The notes under the pieces were generated by a model. It searched no databases, was not told the origin of the DNA, and worked only from the letters and a program-made list of their open reading frames with translations. A program made the position numbers and the translations under genes. From assembly GCA_023230925.1 (NCBI GenBank), contig JALNWK010000066.1:1-12715 (forward strand): a DNA stretch of 12,715 bases. The letters are read 5' to 3'. Shown here piece by piece: positions 1 to 6,536 of this stretch. Numbering within the stretch: position 1 is the stretch's first letter; each line of letters starts with the position of its first letter. This DNA comes from Limnochordia bacterium. GTDB taxonomy: Bacteria; Bacillota; Limnochordia; DUMW01.

Positions 1-105
1 CTTTTGGCTCCGCTAACAAAGACTCAAAGGGAAATCTTGTCCGCTTTTCAGATTGAACCACAAGCATTTAGGAATTGGATACTTCAGAAACAAGGTAGCC
101 TATAA
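1..105 (+). CDS. C-terminal end of an unidentified protein (partial)
   Basis: An open frame enters from the left edge in frame 1 and stops at TAA 103-105, leaving 34 residues that begin LLAPLTKTQREILSAF and contain FRNWILQKQ near the end. The composition is that of a real coding tail (a short amphipathic helix with Trp and Gln), and no start lies inside the window. The pattern 'LTxTQREIL...F' followed by an aromatic 'WIL' resembles the last residues of some transposases, and an IS remnant lies 2 kb away. That resemblance is from memory and is weak. No function is assigned. Confidence 0.4.
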   Translation, partial: LLAPLTKTQREILSAFQIEPQAFRNWILQKQGSL

Positions 106-192
106 AAACAAGGGAAATTTGGGGTACAAAGGAGCTTGAGGCCAGTATTAGCTAAGATCTAGCGGAGAGCGCCTACTTATATTGCGAATCGA

Positions 193-236
193 AGGCTAGT
201 TAAAAGACGATTTACTACAGTGCACTCTTTTAGCCT
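193..236 (-). terminator. Weak inverted repeat at the end of the CPBP operon
   Basis: AGGCTA-gtt-AAAAGA (193-207) is complementary to TCTTTTAGCCT (226-236) apart from a three-base bulge, with an 18-base loop. The right arm overlaps the stop codon of the minus-strand protease gene. It lies where convergent transcripts meet, so it could end either of them, but neither side has a proper T-tract. It may be only a stable 3' end or chance. I see nothing else in 106-229. Confidence 0.25.
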
Positions 237-1120
237 AACCTAGCTATTATCTCCATTATCCCTGCGCTAACTAGAAATATGGCTGACAGAGCCAAAAAAA
301 CGACACCTGTCCCAGACATCCGCTCGCCTTCTCGACTGATATTCTGATCGTCTTCTGATCGGCTTCCGACTGTGAGACTTCGCAAAAACACCACAGTCAA
401 ACCGAGTCCTCCAAAAGCGATAATGTGTAACCACGCCGGAACTGCTAGTAGAGTGCTTGCTGCAAAGACCCCTCCTAGGGCTATAGCACATGTATTTGCT
501 GCGGCATGGAAAATCATTGATGTTGCAATTGAATCTGTTTTATATACCAGATAGCCCATGGCAAGGCCGAGAATGCAGGCCGAAAATACCTCACTGATTC
601 CATTGAGAACATGATAGGACCCAAAAATGGTACCAGTTACCACAAACCCGTATCTCTTGCTGTGGCCTTCATACGCCCTCTGCATAAATCCTCTGAAAAA
701 GGTTTCCTCGCAAATTGGTGCTAGAACAATCATACCTATCAGCAGAAGAATACTCTGGTAGATGGAAAGATCGGTTTGTTGGTCAGGAATAATGAGAAGG
801 CCGATTCTGTTATCTAGAAACATGCGGCTGATTCTCGAGACGTAGAAGGCAAAAAACCACAGGTTTAGACCCGCTAAAACACTGATGACCATGTTCCTTA
901 TGGAGGTTTTCCGGAACCTGTACACATCTTCAACAGACCATCCATTGATCCATACCAGCAAAAGCGGTGGAAAAAGAATGTAGACAAATTCATTGATCCA
1001 CAAATTCGTGCCCACGCCCAGACGTGGCTGAAAGAATGCACTGCCTACAAGTGTTATCACGGCTGTTATGAAAAACGCAATATTGGCTTGGGTGATTGTG
1101 GGAGATTGTCGCTTAATCAT
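230..1120 (-). CDS. CPBP-family intramembrane metalloprotease
   Basis: This is a 296-residue polytopic membrane protein of the CPBP (CAAX protease / bacteriocin-processing, 'Abi') family, which includes Rce1-type glutamyl proteases acting inside the membrane. The family signatures are in order: EETFFR (E138, E139, R143), an FGSYH segment with H170, and IFHAAAN with H205 and N209. These are the residues expected to bind and activate the catalytic water. About seven or eight hydrophobic segments can be drawn, the last near the C-terminus after a charged linker (residues about 250-265). The ATG at 1118-1120 is preceded on the minus strand by AAGGAGGG four bases upstream, which fixes the start. 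It is the second gene of a two-gene operon, 17 bases after the anchored protein at 1138-1923. The substrate is unknown. In this family it can be protein maturation, bacteriocin immunity or signalling, and the neighbour is the obvious candidate partner. Confidence 0.9.
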   Translation of the reverse strand: MIKRQSPTITQANIAFFITAVITLVGSAFFQPRLGVGTNLWINEFVYILFPPLLLVWINGWSVEDVYRFRKTSIRNMVISVLAGLNLWFFAFYVSRISRMFLDNRIGLLIIPDQQTDLSIYQSILLLIGMIVLAPICEETFFRGFMQRAYEGHSKRYGFVVTGTIFGSYHVLNGISEVFSACILGLAMGYLVYKTDSIATSMIFHAAANTCAIALGGVFAASTLLAVPAWLHIIAFGGLGLTVVFLRSLTVGSRSEDDQNISREGERMSGTGVVFLALSAIFLVSAGIMEIIARLG

Positions 1121-1137
1121 GGTGCCCTCCTTGCTAC

Positions 1138-1923
1138 TTATTGCTTGAGAAATACATATAGCTGCCCATCTGCATTTTCGCAGGTCACTTTGAACTGGTA
1201 CTCGCCTGGGGTTAGTCTAGTTTCTAGTTGGTCACATATTCTGTTACGGGCAGGGTTGCCTAGCCCAATAAGGCTTGAAGTATTGCCAATGAGATCAACA
1301 GAAACAGTTCCCTGCTGTGCAGAAGTGTAAACGGATAAACCAATGTCCTTGGTTGTAGCAAGTGATAGGGTATAGATTACCTTGGTCTGCCAACTTCGCC
1401 CAAGGAGATCAGCTGAGAAAATCTCTTCATACCCTGCAGGGGGGTTGTCGAGATCGCCCTCATGTATTCTATATAGCCGTTCAAACTCTGATGACTCCTT
1501 AGGCGACTCCTGATAGCCAATGGCGATCTGGCCATCAGTTTGCGGGCTAGTGAGGTATACAGAATACTTACCTGCATCCATGACAAAAGTAGCGGATGTC
1601 GCTGAGTTCCCCGTATACTGACCGACGTTGAAGTCAATCTTCCGACGATTCAGACCGAGAATTTCCGATTCACTGATGACCTCCACAGTCTTTTCACCTG
1701 CAGCATTTGACTGCATGAACAACTCAATGCTGGAGGGTACTTCCAAGTGGTTTTCGAAAAGCAGTTCATTTGATCTAGCTCTGTCACTCAAGTCAACAAC
1801 AACTTTTTTAAACCTCGCTGGTATCCTAAAGCCATCGCTACTTCTGTCCATTATGTCGAACACCATCAGGGAGACGCCAATAACAATGCTCAATATGAGG
1901 ATGGTATACACAGTCTTTTTCAT
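1138..1923 (-). CDS. Membrane-anchored extracytoplasmic protein, internally duplicated, unknown function
   Basis: I do not recognise the family. The 261-residue product starts MKKTVYTILILSIVIGVSLM, a single uncleaved signal-anchor helix (about residues 4-24), and the rest is hydrophilic and beta-rich, so it should face outside. Two similar endings can be seen: 'FVMDAGKYSVYLTSPQTDG' followed by QIAIGYQE around residues 115-140, and 'TRLTPGEYQFKVTCENADG' followed by QLYVFLKQ at the C-terminus. Each follows a stretch of alternating hydrophobic strands, which suggests two tandem beta-sandwich modules of about 110 residues. Only two cysteines are seen, both in the second module (ICDQ and VTCEN). 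The ATG has GAGGT upstream at good spacing. It is the first gene of the operon with the CPBP protease, 17 bases apart. It could be a substrate, adaptor or sensor of that protease, which is inference from linkage only. Confidence 0.75.
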   Translation of the reverse strand: MKKTVYTILILSIVIGVSLMVFDIMDRSSDGFRIPARFKKVVVDLSDRARSNELLFENHLEVPSSIELFMQSNAAGEKTVEVISESEILGLNRRKIDFNVGQYTGNSATSATFVMDAGKYSVYLTSPQTDGQIAIGYQESPKESSEFERLYRIHEGDLDNPPAGYEEIFSADLLGRSWQTKVIYTLSLATTKDIGLSVYTSAQQGTVSVDLIGNTSSLIGLGNPARNRICDQLETRLTPGEYQFKVTCENADGQLYVFLKQ

Positions 1924-2224
1924 TGAAGGACCTCACTTAATATTTCCATAGTCACCATAATACTACAACAAACTGGGGCTTCCGAGCAAGTAAGATTTTA
2001 CGAGACTTTTAATATAGAATTCACATAACACCGAGGAATGGCAGAACTGGTAGCCAAGCAAGCGACATATTTGTTTGCACCACGCGTATGCGGTAAACAC
2101 TAGTTCATCCCAAGAGGAAAAGTGCATCTGTACTCATCAACGCACCCGCTAACTCCTTGAACTTGGCCTAAAAAGTTATTTGGCTTTATACTCAAAACAT
2201 GATTTTAAGGTAGGATCTGCTTAA
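1924..2224. other. Gene-free stretch between the CPBP operon and the IS remnant
   Basis: No credible gene was found on either strand. On the minus strand a TATTAT hexamer lies about 30 bases upstream of the 1923 start, but no convincing -35 stands at 16-18 bases, so I do not call a promoter. The left end of the insertion sequence may fall in the AT-rich part around 2160-2230. I could not find terminal inverted repeats or a target duplication. Confidence 0.5.
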
Positions 2225-3300
2225 AATAGCAGCTATGCTCCGACCCAGCTGGGGATGCCCGCCTATGCAGAAAGACTTATCAAGCTGTTTGAAATACCGA
2301 CGAAGAAAACGATGGGAGACTCAAGTCACGGTAAACGTTCGGCAGTACATGTGATTATCGGTCTAGCCGGACAAACGCGAATTACCTTATATGACGGAGC
2401 ATATCTTGGCATGGATGCAGCTGTACGCAAGCTGTTTATCAACGAACATTTATCAGACTATACACCCCATATTCAGTGATCGAAATGACCGGAATACACG
2501 ACGAAAAAGGGAGTCAACGAGGATACAAGTTAGCTACCGAGGAATCGTAGAGGATACCGGAATGTTAGAAGACATCAGATTAGGATCTATTAATAAGCAT
2601 GGTCTGGAACTAAGTCGCGAAATGGTTCTAACGAGCAAAATACCAAAACCTGGTGATATCCTTATCAAGGACCGAGGTTTTATCTCTAGAGAACTACTAA
2701 ATGAGCTAAAGTCCGAGCGGGGATACTACTCAACAAGAACATGGAGGCCTATGAACAGGCTGTGTCTATAGCAAAGGAACAAAGTTATTGGCGTGATCAC
2801 CCAAACAAAAAACGTAAGCAGCAGAAAATTGCCTTAGTGAAGACTTTAGGTTGCCATTGGCGTAGCGATGCCCCCGAAGAAGATGTCGAGCTCAATGCTT
2901 GTGTCGTTCACGACACAAAAAAGGACGAATACTCTGTGTTTGTCACGACAAACCTTAGCAGAACGACCCGGCAAATCGTAATGACCTATGAGTTAAAGGC
3001 CTGAAATAGAAGATGATTATCGCCAAATAAAGGACTTTGGAACACCGAAGATTTCAAGAGTACTCAAGTACAATTTTGTGGTGTTCCATGTCTTTATGGT
3101 ACCTCTTTCCAGTTGCACAAAGGAGCCGAGAATGGCAGGCCACCACGCAGGCAAAATCCTCGCGGTGGCACTGAAGAAGTTTACCGGTAAGGGCCCTAAG
3201 AGCGTGATTATCTACTCGGGATGCCACTTTGCTATGTACGGATTTCTAGAGTCCATTGTTCTGTATGCGTCATGTAACGATGACGTACAAAGGAGCTGGG
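2225..3300 (+). pseudogene. IS4-family DDE transposase, multiply frameshifted
   Basis: Pieces of one transposase appear in changing frames. They are GMPAYAERLIKLFEIP onward (2252-2479), ILEDIRLG-like sequence through KPGDILIKDRGF to ELLNELKSERG (about 2550-2720), NMEAYEQAVSIAKEQ through TRQIVMTYEL (about 2738-2994), and FVVFHVFMV through KKFTGKGPKSVIIYSGCHFA to ASCNDDVQ (about 3075-3290). The DRGF motif marks the second catalytic Asp. The IS4 signature Y-x2-R-x3-E-x6-K is recovered as YEL-RPEI-E-DDYRQI-K if one A is removed from the A-run at 2995-2997. Two further changes nearly cancel each other: a T missing from the run at 3036-3038 (expected KDFW) and an extra base near 3065 (expected STKYNF). 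Other breaks lie near 2480-2545 and 2720-2738. The last piece stays in frame with the GerMN gene, so a naive call would fuse them. The N-terminal third of a normal transposase seems to be missing. Confidence 0.8.
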
Positions 3301-3310
3301 GTCTAAGAAG
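2225..3310 (+). mobile_element. Decayed IS4-type insertion sequence (ends not located)
   Basis: The extent is set by transposase homology only. No inverted-repeat ends are visible, and the left boundary may be up to 70 bases further out. The remnant lies in the same orientation as the GerMN-argS genes and stops just before their promoter. The element looks old: it carries several frameshifts and probably deletions, so it should be immobile. Confidence 0.6.
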
Positions 3311-3314
3311 AGGT

Positions 3315-3343
3315 TTGACCACGACCAATGAAAGCAGTACAAT
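3315..3343 (+). promoter_or_regulatory. Sigma-A-type promoter of the GerMN-argS operon
   Basis: TTGACC (3315-3320) and TACAAT (3338-3343) are separated by exactly 17 bases; each hexamer differs from consensus at one position. Predicted transcription starts near 3350, about 43 bases before the GerMN start codon. This supports starting the gene at 3393 rather than in the upstream transposase-derived frame. The box lies just outside the last recognisable transposase codons, so it may be native or contributed by the IS end. Confidence 0.8.
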
Positions 3344-3392
3344 AGGGCTAATGGACACAGCAAATGTTTGGCGCGACTACGGAGGGTCATAC

Positions 3393-4004
3393 ATGAAGAA
3401 TGCTCTAGGATACGCGGTTTTGACGGGTCTTGCTATTGGGTTCTTGGTTTTTTCCTTCGCCCAGCAACGGGATTTTGTCAAGAGGATACATAACCTTGAA
3501 GAACAGCTAAACCTCCTTGTCGCGACGATGCAGAACCTGAAAAAAGAGAATCAGGCCCTGAAAACTGAACTAGAAGCGGTGGGCTATAGTCCCCTTACGG
3601 TGTACTTCATCCGGGCCACTTCCACGGATTTCCTACTGGAACCCGTAGTCAAACAGGTCCCACGGCAGAAGTGTACCCCCCAGACAGCCATGGAAGAGCT
3701 GTTAAAGGGACCAGGGTCTAGTAAGGACCTGATGCCCGGGGTGCCAAAGGGGACCAAACTTCGTCGTTTATATATAGAGGGCGATACCGCCTTTGTGGAC
3801 CTAAGTGAGGAGATTATTAGGAACTTTGAAGGGGGAGCACGGCTGGAACAGATGACCCTGATGTCCATTGTCAATACGCTGACGGAGTTTGAGCAGATCA
3901 AGCGGGTCCAACTACTAGTTGAGGGCAATGTAGTGGAAACCATTGGTGGGCACATGGGCGTGTTTGAACCAGTGCGCCGTGATGCCAACATTATTATGCA
4001 GTGA
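3393..4004 (+). CDS. GerMN-domain membrane protein (sporulation/germination type)
   Basis: This 203-residue protein has an N-terminal membrane anchor (MKNALGYAVLTGLAIGFLVF, then FSFAQQRD), a coiled-coil stretch (about residues 28-66, with heptad leucines in NLEEQLNLL and NLKKENQAL), and a GerMN domain (about 68-195). The domain is recognised from VYFIRATS, TPQTAMEELLKGP, VPKGTKLRRLYIEGDTAFVDLS, QMTLMSIVNTLTEF and VQLLVEGNVVETIGGHM. GerMN domains occur in GerM of Bacillus and in sporulation and peptidoglycan-associated proteins; the exact role here is unknown. The start is ATG 3393, with GGAGGG six bases upstream and a promoter at 3315-3343. The frame is open upstream to 3078, but that part encodes the end of a dead transposase. 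It is the first gene of an operon with argS, whose start follows 25 bases after this stop. There is no lipobox. Confidence 0.85.
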   Translation: MKNALGYAVLTGLAIGFLVFSFAQQRDFVKRIHNLEEQLNLLVATMQNLKKENQALKTELEAVGYSPLTVYFIRATSTDFLLEPVVKQVPRQKCTPQTAMEELLKGPGSSKDLMPGVPKGTKLRRLYIEGDTAFVDLSEEIIRNFEGGARLEQMTLMSIVNTLTEFEQIKRVQLLVEGNVVETIGGHMGVFEPVRRDANIIMQ

Positions 4005-4029
4005 TTGGTATTTCGCAGGAGGATTTCAG

Positions 4030-5679
4030 ATGGACGCCACAAAAAGACAAGAAGCACAGATAATTGGGTGTATCGAAAATGCCCTGGAGCGTTTAGATAT
4101 TTCCACGGATGATGTTGAAATAGCATTGGAGGTACCAGCCGATAAGCAGTTCGGTGACTACGCGACCAATGTTGCGATGCTACTAGCAAGGGTAGTGAAG
4201 GATAAGCCCCGTCATCTTGCCGAGACCATCTGTCAACACATGGAAACAGATGGGACAAATATTCAGCGGGTGGAGGTGGCAGGTCCGGGTTTTATCAACT
4301 TCTACCTAAAAAACAGCTGGCTTCATCAGGTGTTACGGGACATCATTACCCAAGGATCAGCGTATGGTGACAGTAATATCGGATCTGGACAGCGGGTCTT
4401 ACTGGAGTTTGTGAGTGCCAATCCAACGGGACCAATGAATATTGTTAATGCCCGGGCGGCGGCCGTTGGTGATTGTTTAGCGAGTATCCTCAGCAAAGCC
4501 GGATATGAGGTGGCCCGTGAGTATTATGTCAATGATGCGGGAAACCAGGCTGATCGATTCGCCCAATCCTTAGAGGTTAGGTTTCGACAGATTCTCGGAG
4601 AGGATATCCCCTTTATCGAAGATGGTTATCCCGGAGAGTATGTTACTGAACTTGCCCAAAGGGCCCTGGATGAACATTCAGAGTTGACCGAGCTGGCCGA
4701 AACGGAACGAACGGTATGGTTTAAGGTACATGGGTTAGACTACATGGTGGAGTCCCAAAGGCACGACTTAGCCGAGTTTGGGGTTAAGTTCGACTGTTGG
4801 TTTAGGGAAAGGGACCTACATGCGGCGAACAAGGTGATCGCAGTGATTGCTGCCATGGAGGAGCGCGGCCTTACCTACCGGGCCGATGATGCCCTCTGGT
4901 TTCGTTCCACCGATTTCGGTGATGACAAGGATCGGGTACTGGTTCGGGCGGACGGCACACCGACTTACTTAGCCGCGGATATTGCCTATCATTTGGATAA
5001 GTTAGAACGGGGCTATACGAGACTGATCGATATCTGGGGTCCTGATCACCATGGATACATCGCGCGGACCAAGGCGGCAATTCAGGCCCTGGGCTATGGT
5101 GATGATACACTAGAGATCATTATTTTGCAGTTAGTCCGCCTGCTACGAGGTGGGCAACAGGTGAGAATGTCAAAGCGTGCCGGGGAGTTTGTCACCATGG
5201 AGGAATTACTTGAGGAAGTCGGTAAGGATGCGGCCCGCTACTTCTTTATCATGCGTAGTCCTACAAGTCACCTGGACTTCGATCTTGACTTAGCCAAGGA
5301 GCAAAGTCAGAACAACCCTGTTTACTATATTCAGTATGCCCATGCGCGTATTTGTAGTCTCTTGAAAGAGGTAACCGCTCTTCCGGACTGTAGTCTGGCT
5401 TTGGGAGAAGATGAGCTCTCCAGTGAGTATGAAGTGGAGTTGCTGAAGAAACTTTCCCAATATCCTATGGAGGTAGAGATGGCAGCCCTAAGACGGGAAC
5501 CCCATCGGATACCGCGGTATGCCCATGAGGTTGCAGCACTGTTCCACAGCTTCTATAGTCACTGCCGGGTCTTAGGTGATTCACAGCAAGAAGCCCGGTT
5601 ACTTTTGGTAATGGCAGTCAAAGAGGTATTGGCAAATACACTGAAGCTTATGGGTATCTCAGCTCCTACATCGATGTAG
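4030..5679 (+). CDS. argS: Arginyl-tRNA synthetase with a variant HIGH motif
   Basis: This cytosolic class I enzyme charges tRNA-Arg with arginine using ATP. The 549 residues match the usual bacterial length. Visible elements are the N-terminal Add-1 domain (VPADKQFGDYATNVAM, 35-50), EFVSANPTGP (126-135), EYYVNDAGNQ (164-173), the WGPDHHGY segment (336-343), the KMSKS loop as MSKRAGEFVT (380-389), and the C-terminal anticodon-binding DALR domain beginning near NPVYYIQYAHARI (429-441). What should be the HIGH signature (HMGN or HVGH in relatives I remember) reads N137-I-V-N140, so the first His and the Gly are replaced. All other motifs are intact, so the enzyme is probably active. The ATG at 4030 has AGGAGG seven bases upstream; an earlier in-frame GTG-type start at 3943 would overlap GerMN. 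It is the middle gene of the GerMN-argS-DUF624 operon. Confidence 0.96.
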   Translation: MDATKRQEAQIIGCIENALERLDISTDDVEIALEVPADKQFGDYATNVAMLLARVVKDKPRHLAETICQHMETDGTNIQRVEVAGPGFINFYLKNSWLHQVLRDIITQGSAYGDSNIGSGQRVLLEFVSANPTGPMNIVNARAAAVGDCLASILSKAGYEVAREYYVNDAGNQADRFAQSLEVRFRQILGEDIPFIEDGYPGEYVTELAQRALDEHSELTELAETERTVWFKVHGLDYMVESQRHDLAEFGVKFDCWFRERDLHAANKVIAVIAAMEERGLTYRADDALWFRSTDFGDDKDRVLVRADGTPTYLAADIAYHLDKLERGYTRLIDIWGPDHHGYIARTKAAIQALGYGDDTLEIIILQLVRLLRGGQQVRMSKRAGEFVTMEELLEEVGKDAARYFFIMRSPTSHLDFDLDLAKEQSQNNPVYYIQYAHARICSLLKEVTALPDCSLALGEDELSSEYEVELLKKLSQYPMEVEMAALRREPHRIPRYAHEVAALFHSFYSHCRVLGDSQQEARLLLVMAVKEVLANTLKLMGISAPTSM

Positions 5680-5681
5680 GA
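5664..5681. repeat. Perfect 18-bp palindrome over the argS stop codon
   Basis: TCCTACATCGATGTAGGA is identical to its reverse complement and includes the TAG stop (5677-5679) of argS. In RNA it would form a 7-bp stem with a UCGA loop, 21 bases before the next start codon. No T-run follows, so it is not a terminator. It could be a processing or stabilising hairpin between argS and the DUF624 gene, or a protein-binding site. Confidence 0.6.
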
Positions 5682-5702
5682 TGTGCGTGAAGGGGGGGCA
5701 CA

Positions 5703-6434
5703 ATGTCTGGAGTGTCACTGAAACTGTCTTGGGCGATTTTCCGTGGAGGCCTTCGCCTCATCTATGAATACTTTGGGACGGTGATTATCACCAGTTTTCT
5801 TTGGTTTGCAATCGGGTTAGCACCACTGATTGTGATCACCCTTACCAAGACGGCCACGATACCGGCTGTATTCGTAATTGCCATAGTGGCCACACTTTTT
5901 ACCCTAGGACCAGCCACTGCTGCAGCCTATGACACGATCGCTCGGGTGATTAATCGTGAGATATTTAGTCTCGGTGATTTTTTCCGGGGCTTTCGTAAGT
6001 ATTTTGGACGGGCTACGGGATTAATGACCATTATTGCTGTGGTATGGGCTATTTTAATCCTAGATGTTTATTTCTATCTTTATGTTTTCCAAGGACCAGC
6101 AATAATCACCATGGCTGTGCTGATACTGACTTTCTATATTGTCGTTTTTTGGCTTTTGATGTCCAACTGGCTATTTCCGGTCTTGGTGCAAAGGCCAAGG
6201 AAGATTAAGATGATCCTCAAGCAGGCAGCTTTACTTGCTTTGGATAATCTGGTTGTTAGTCTGATGATTACGTTAATGGTCCTATTGGTTTTTCTAGTTA
6301 GTCTTTTGTTACAAGTAGGTCTGATTCTGCTACTGATTGGCTCTATCGCGATCTTCCAAAACTTTGGCTTCTTGAAGGTGCTAGAGAAGTACCAAAAGAA
6401 GGAGGAAGCCGAGGCAGAAAACAGTGGACAATAG
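5703..6434 (+). CDS. DUF624 / YesL-like integral membrane protein
   Basis: This 243-residue membrane protein has about six hydrophobic segments: residues about 20-48, 52-75, 100-125, 130-158, 180-205 and 207-225. The family is suggested by the soluble loop GPATAAAYDTIARVIN then REIFSLGDFFRGFRKYF (about 72-105), which matches the conserved 'GPAtAAly...v.r.e...l.dFfrgFrkyF' pattern of DUF624 (YesL) proteins. Members often sit near sugar-transport operons in Bacillus, but their biochemical role is not established. The C-terminus is a charged cytoplasmic tail rich in Lys and Glu (YQKKEEAEAENSGQ). The ATG at 5703 has an unusual seven-G SD (5692-5698) four bases upstream and lies 23 bases after argS, so the two are probably co-transcribed. 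No terminator separates it from the pyrG promoter 12 bases further on. Confidence 0.75.
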   Translation: MSGVSLKLSWAIFRGGLRLIYEYFGTVIITSFLWFAIGLAPLIVITLTKTATIPAVFVIAIVATLFTLGPATAAAYDTIARVINREIFSLGDFFRGFRKYFGRATGLMTIIAVVWAILILDVYFYLYVFQGPAIITMAVLILTFYIVVFWLLMSNWLFPVLVQRPRKIKMILKQAALLALDNLVVSLMITLMVLLVFLVSLLLQVGLILLLIGSIAIFQNFGFLKVLEKYQKKEEAEAENSGQ

Positions 6435-6446
6435 AGCAGTATGCCC

Positions 6447-6476
6447 TTGTTCAGACTGCGGTTAATCTGATATAAT
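6447..6476 (+). promoter_or_regulatory. pyrG promoter with extended -10
   Basis: TTGTTC (6447-6452), an 18-base spacer and a perfect TATAAT (6471-6476) preceded by TG at 6468-6469 (TGnTATAAT) form a convincing sigma-A promoter. Counting seven bases on from the -10 box puts +1 at G6483, the first base of GGGC. Confidence 0.85.
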
Positions 6477-6482
6477 TGCACA

Positions 6483-6536
6483 GGGCACGTATGCTCATTG
6501 CTCCGAAAGTTTTGGCGCGTTGTGGGAGGAGCACTA
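6483..6536 (+). promoter_or_regulatory. pyrG 5' leader: GGGC start plus possible SD-sequestering stem
   Basis: The predicted 54-base leader begins GGGC. In Bacillus subtilis pyrG the transcript also starts GGGC, and low CTP causes extra Gs to be added by polymerase slippage, which prevents attenuation (established knowledge). No terminator is visible here. Instead TGCTCC (6499-6504) is fully complementary to GGAGCA (6528-6533), which overlaps the SD GGGAGGA (6524-6530). A second TGCTC copy sits at 6492-6496. A G-tract added at the 5' end could pair with the CTCC and free the SD. That switch is inference; the complementarity and the GGGC placement are directly visible. Confidence 0.55.

Noticed and set aside
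124..136. 13-base exact repeat GTACAAAGGAGCT at 124-136 and 3285-3297, suggesting a shared IS end
   Set aside because: About one exact 13-mer repeat is expected by chance in 12.7 kb, and similarity does not clearly extend beyond it. The copy at 3285 lies within transposase codons.
3943..4029. Extended N-terminus for ArgRS starting at 3943
   Set aside because: It would overlap the GerMN gene by 62 bases. The 29 extra residues lack family similarity, and AGGAGG sits exactly before the ATG at 4030.
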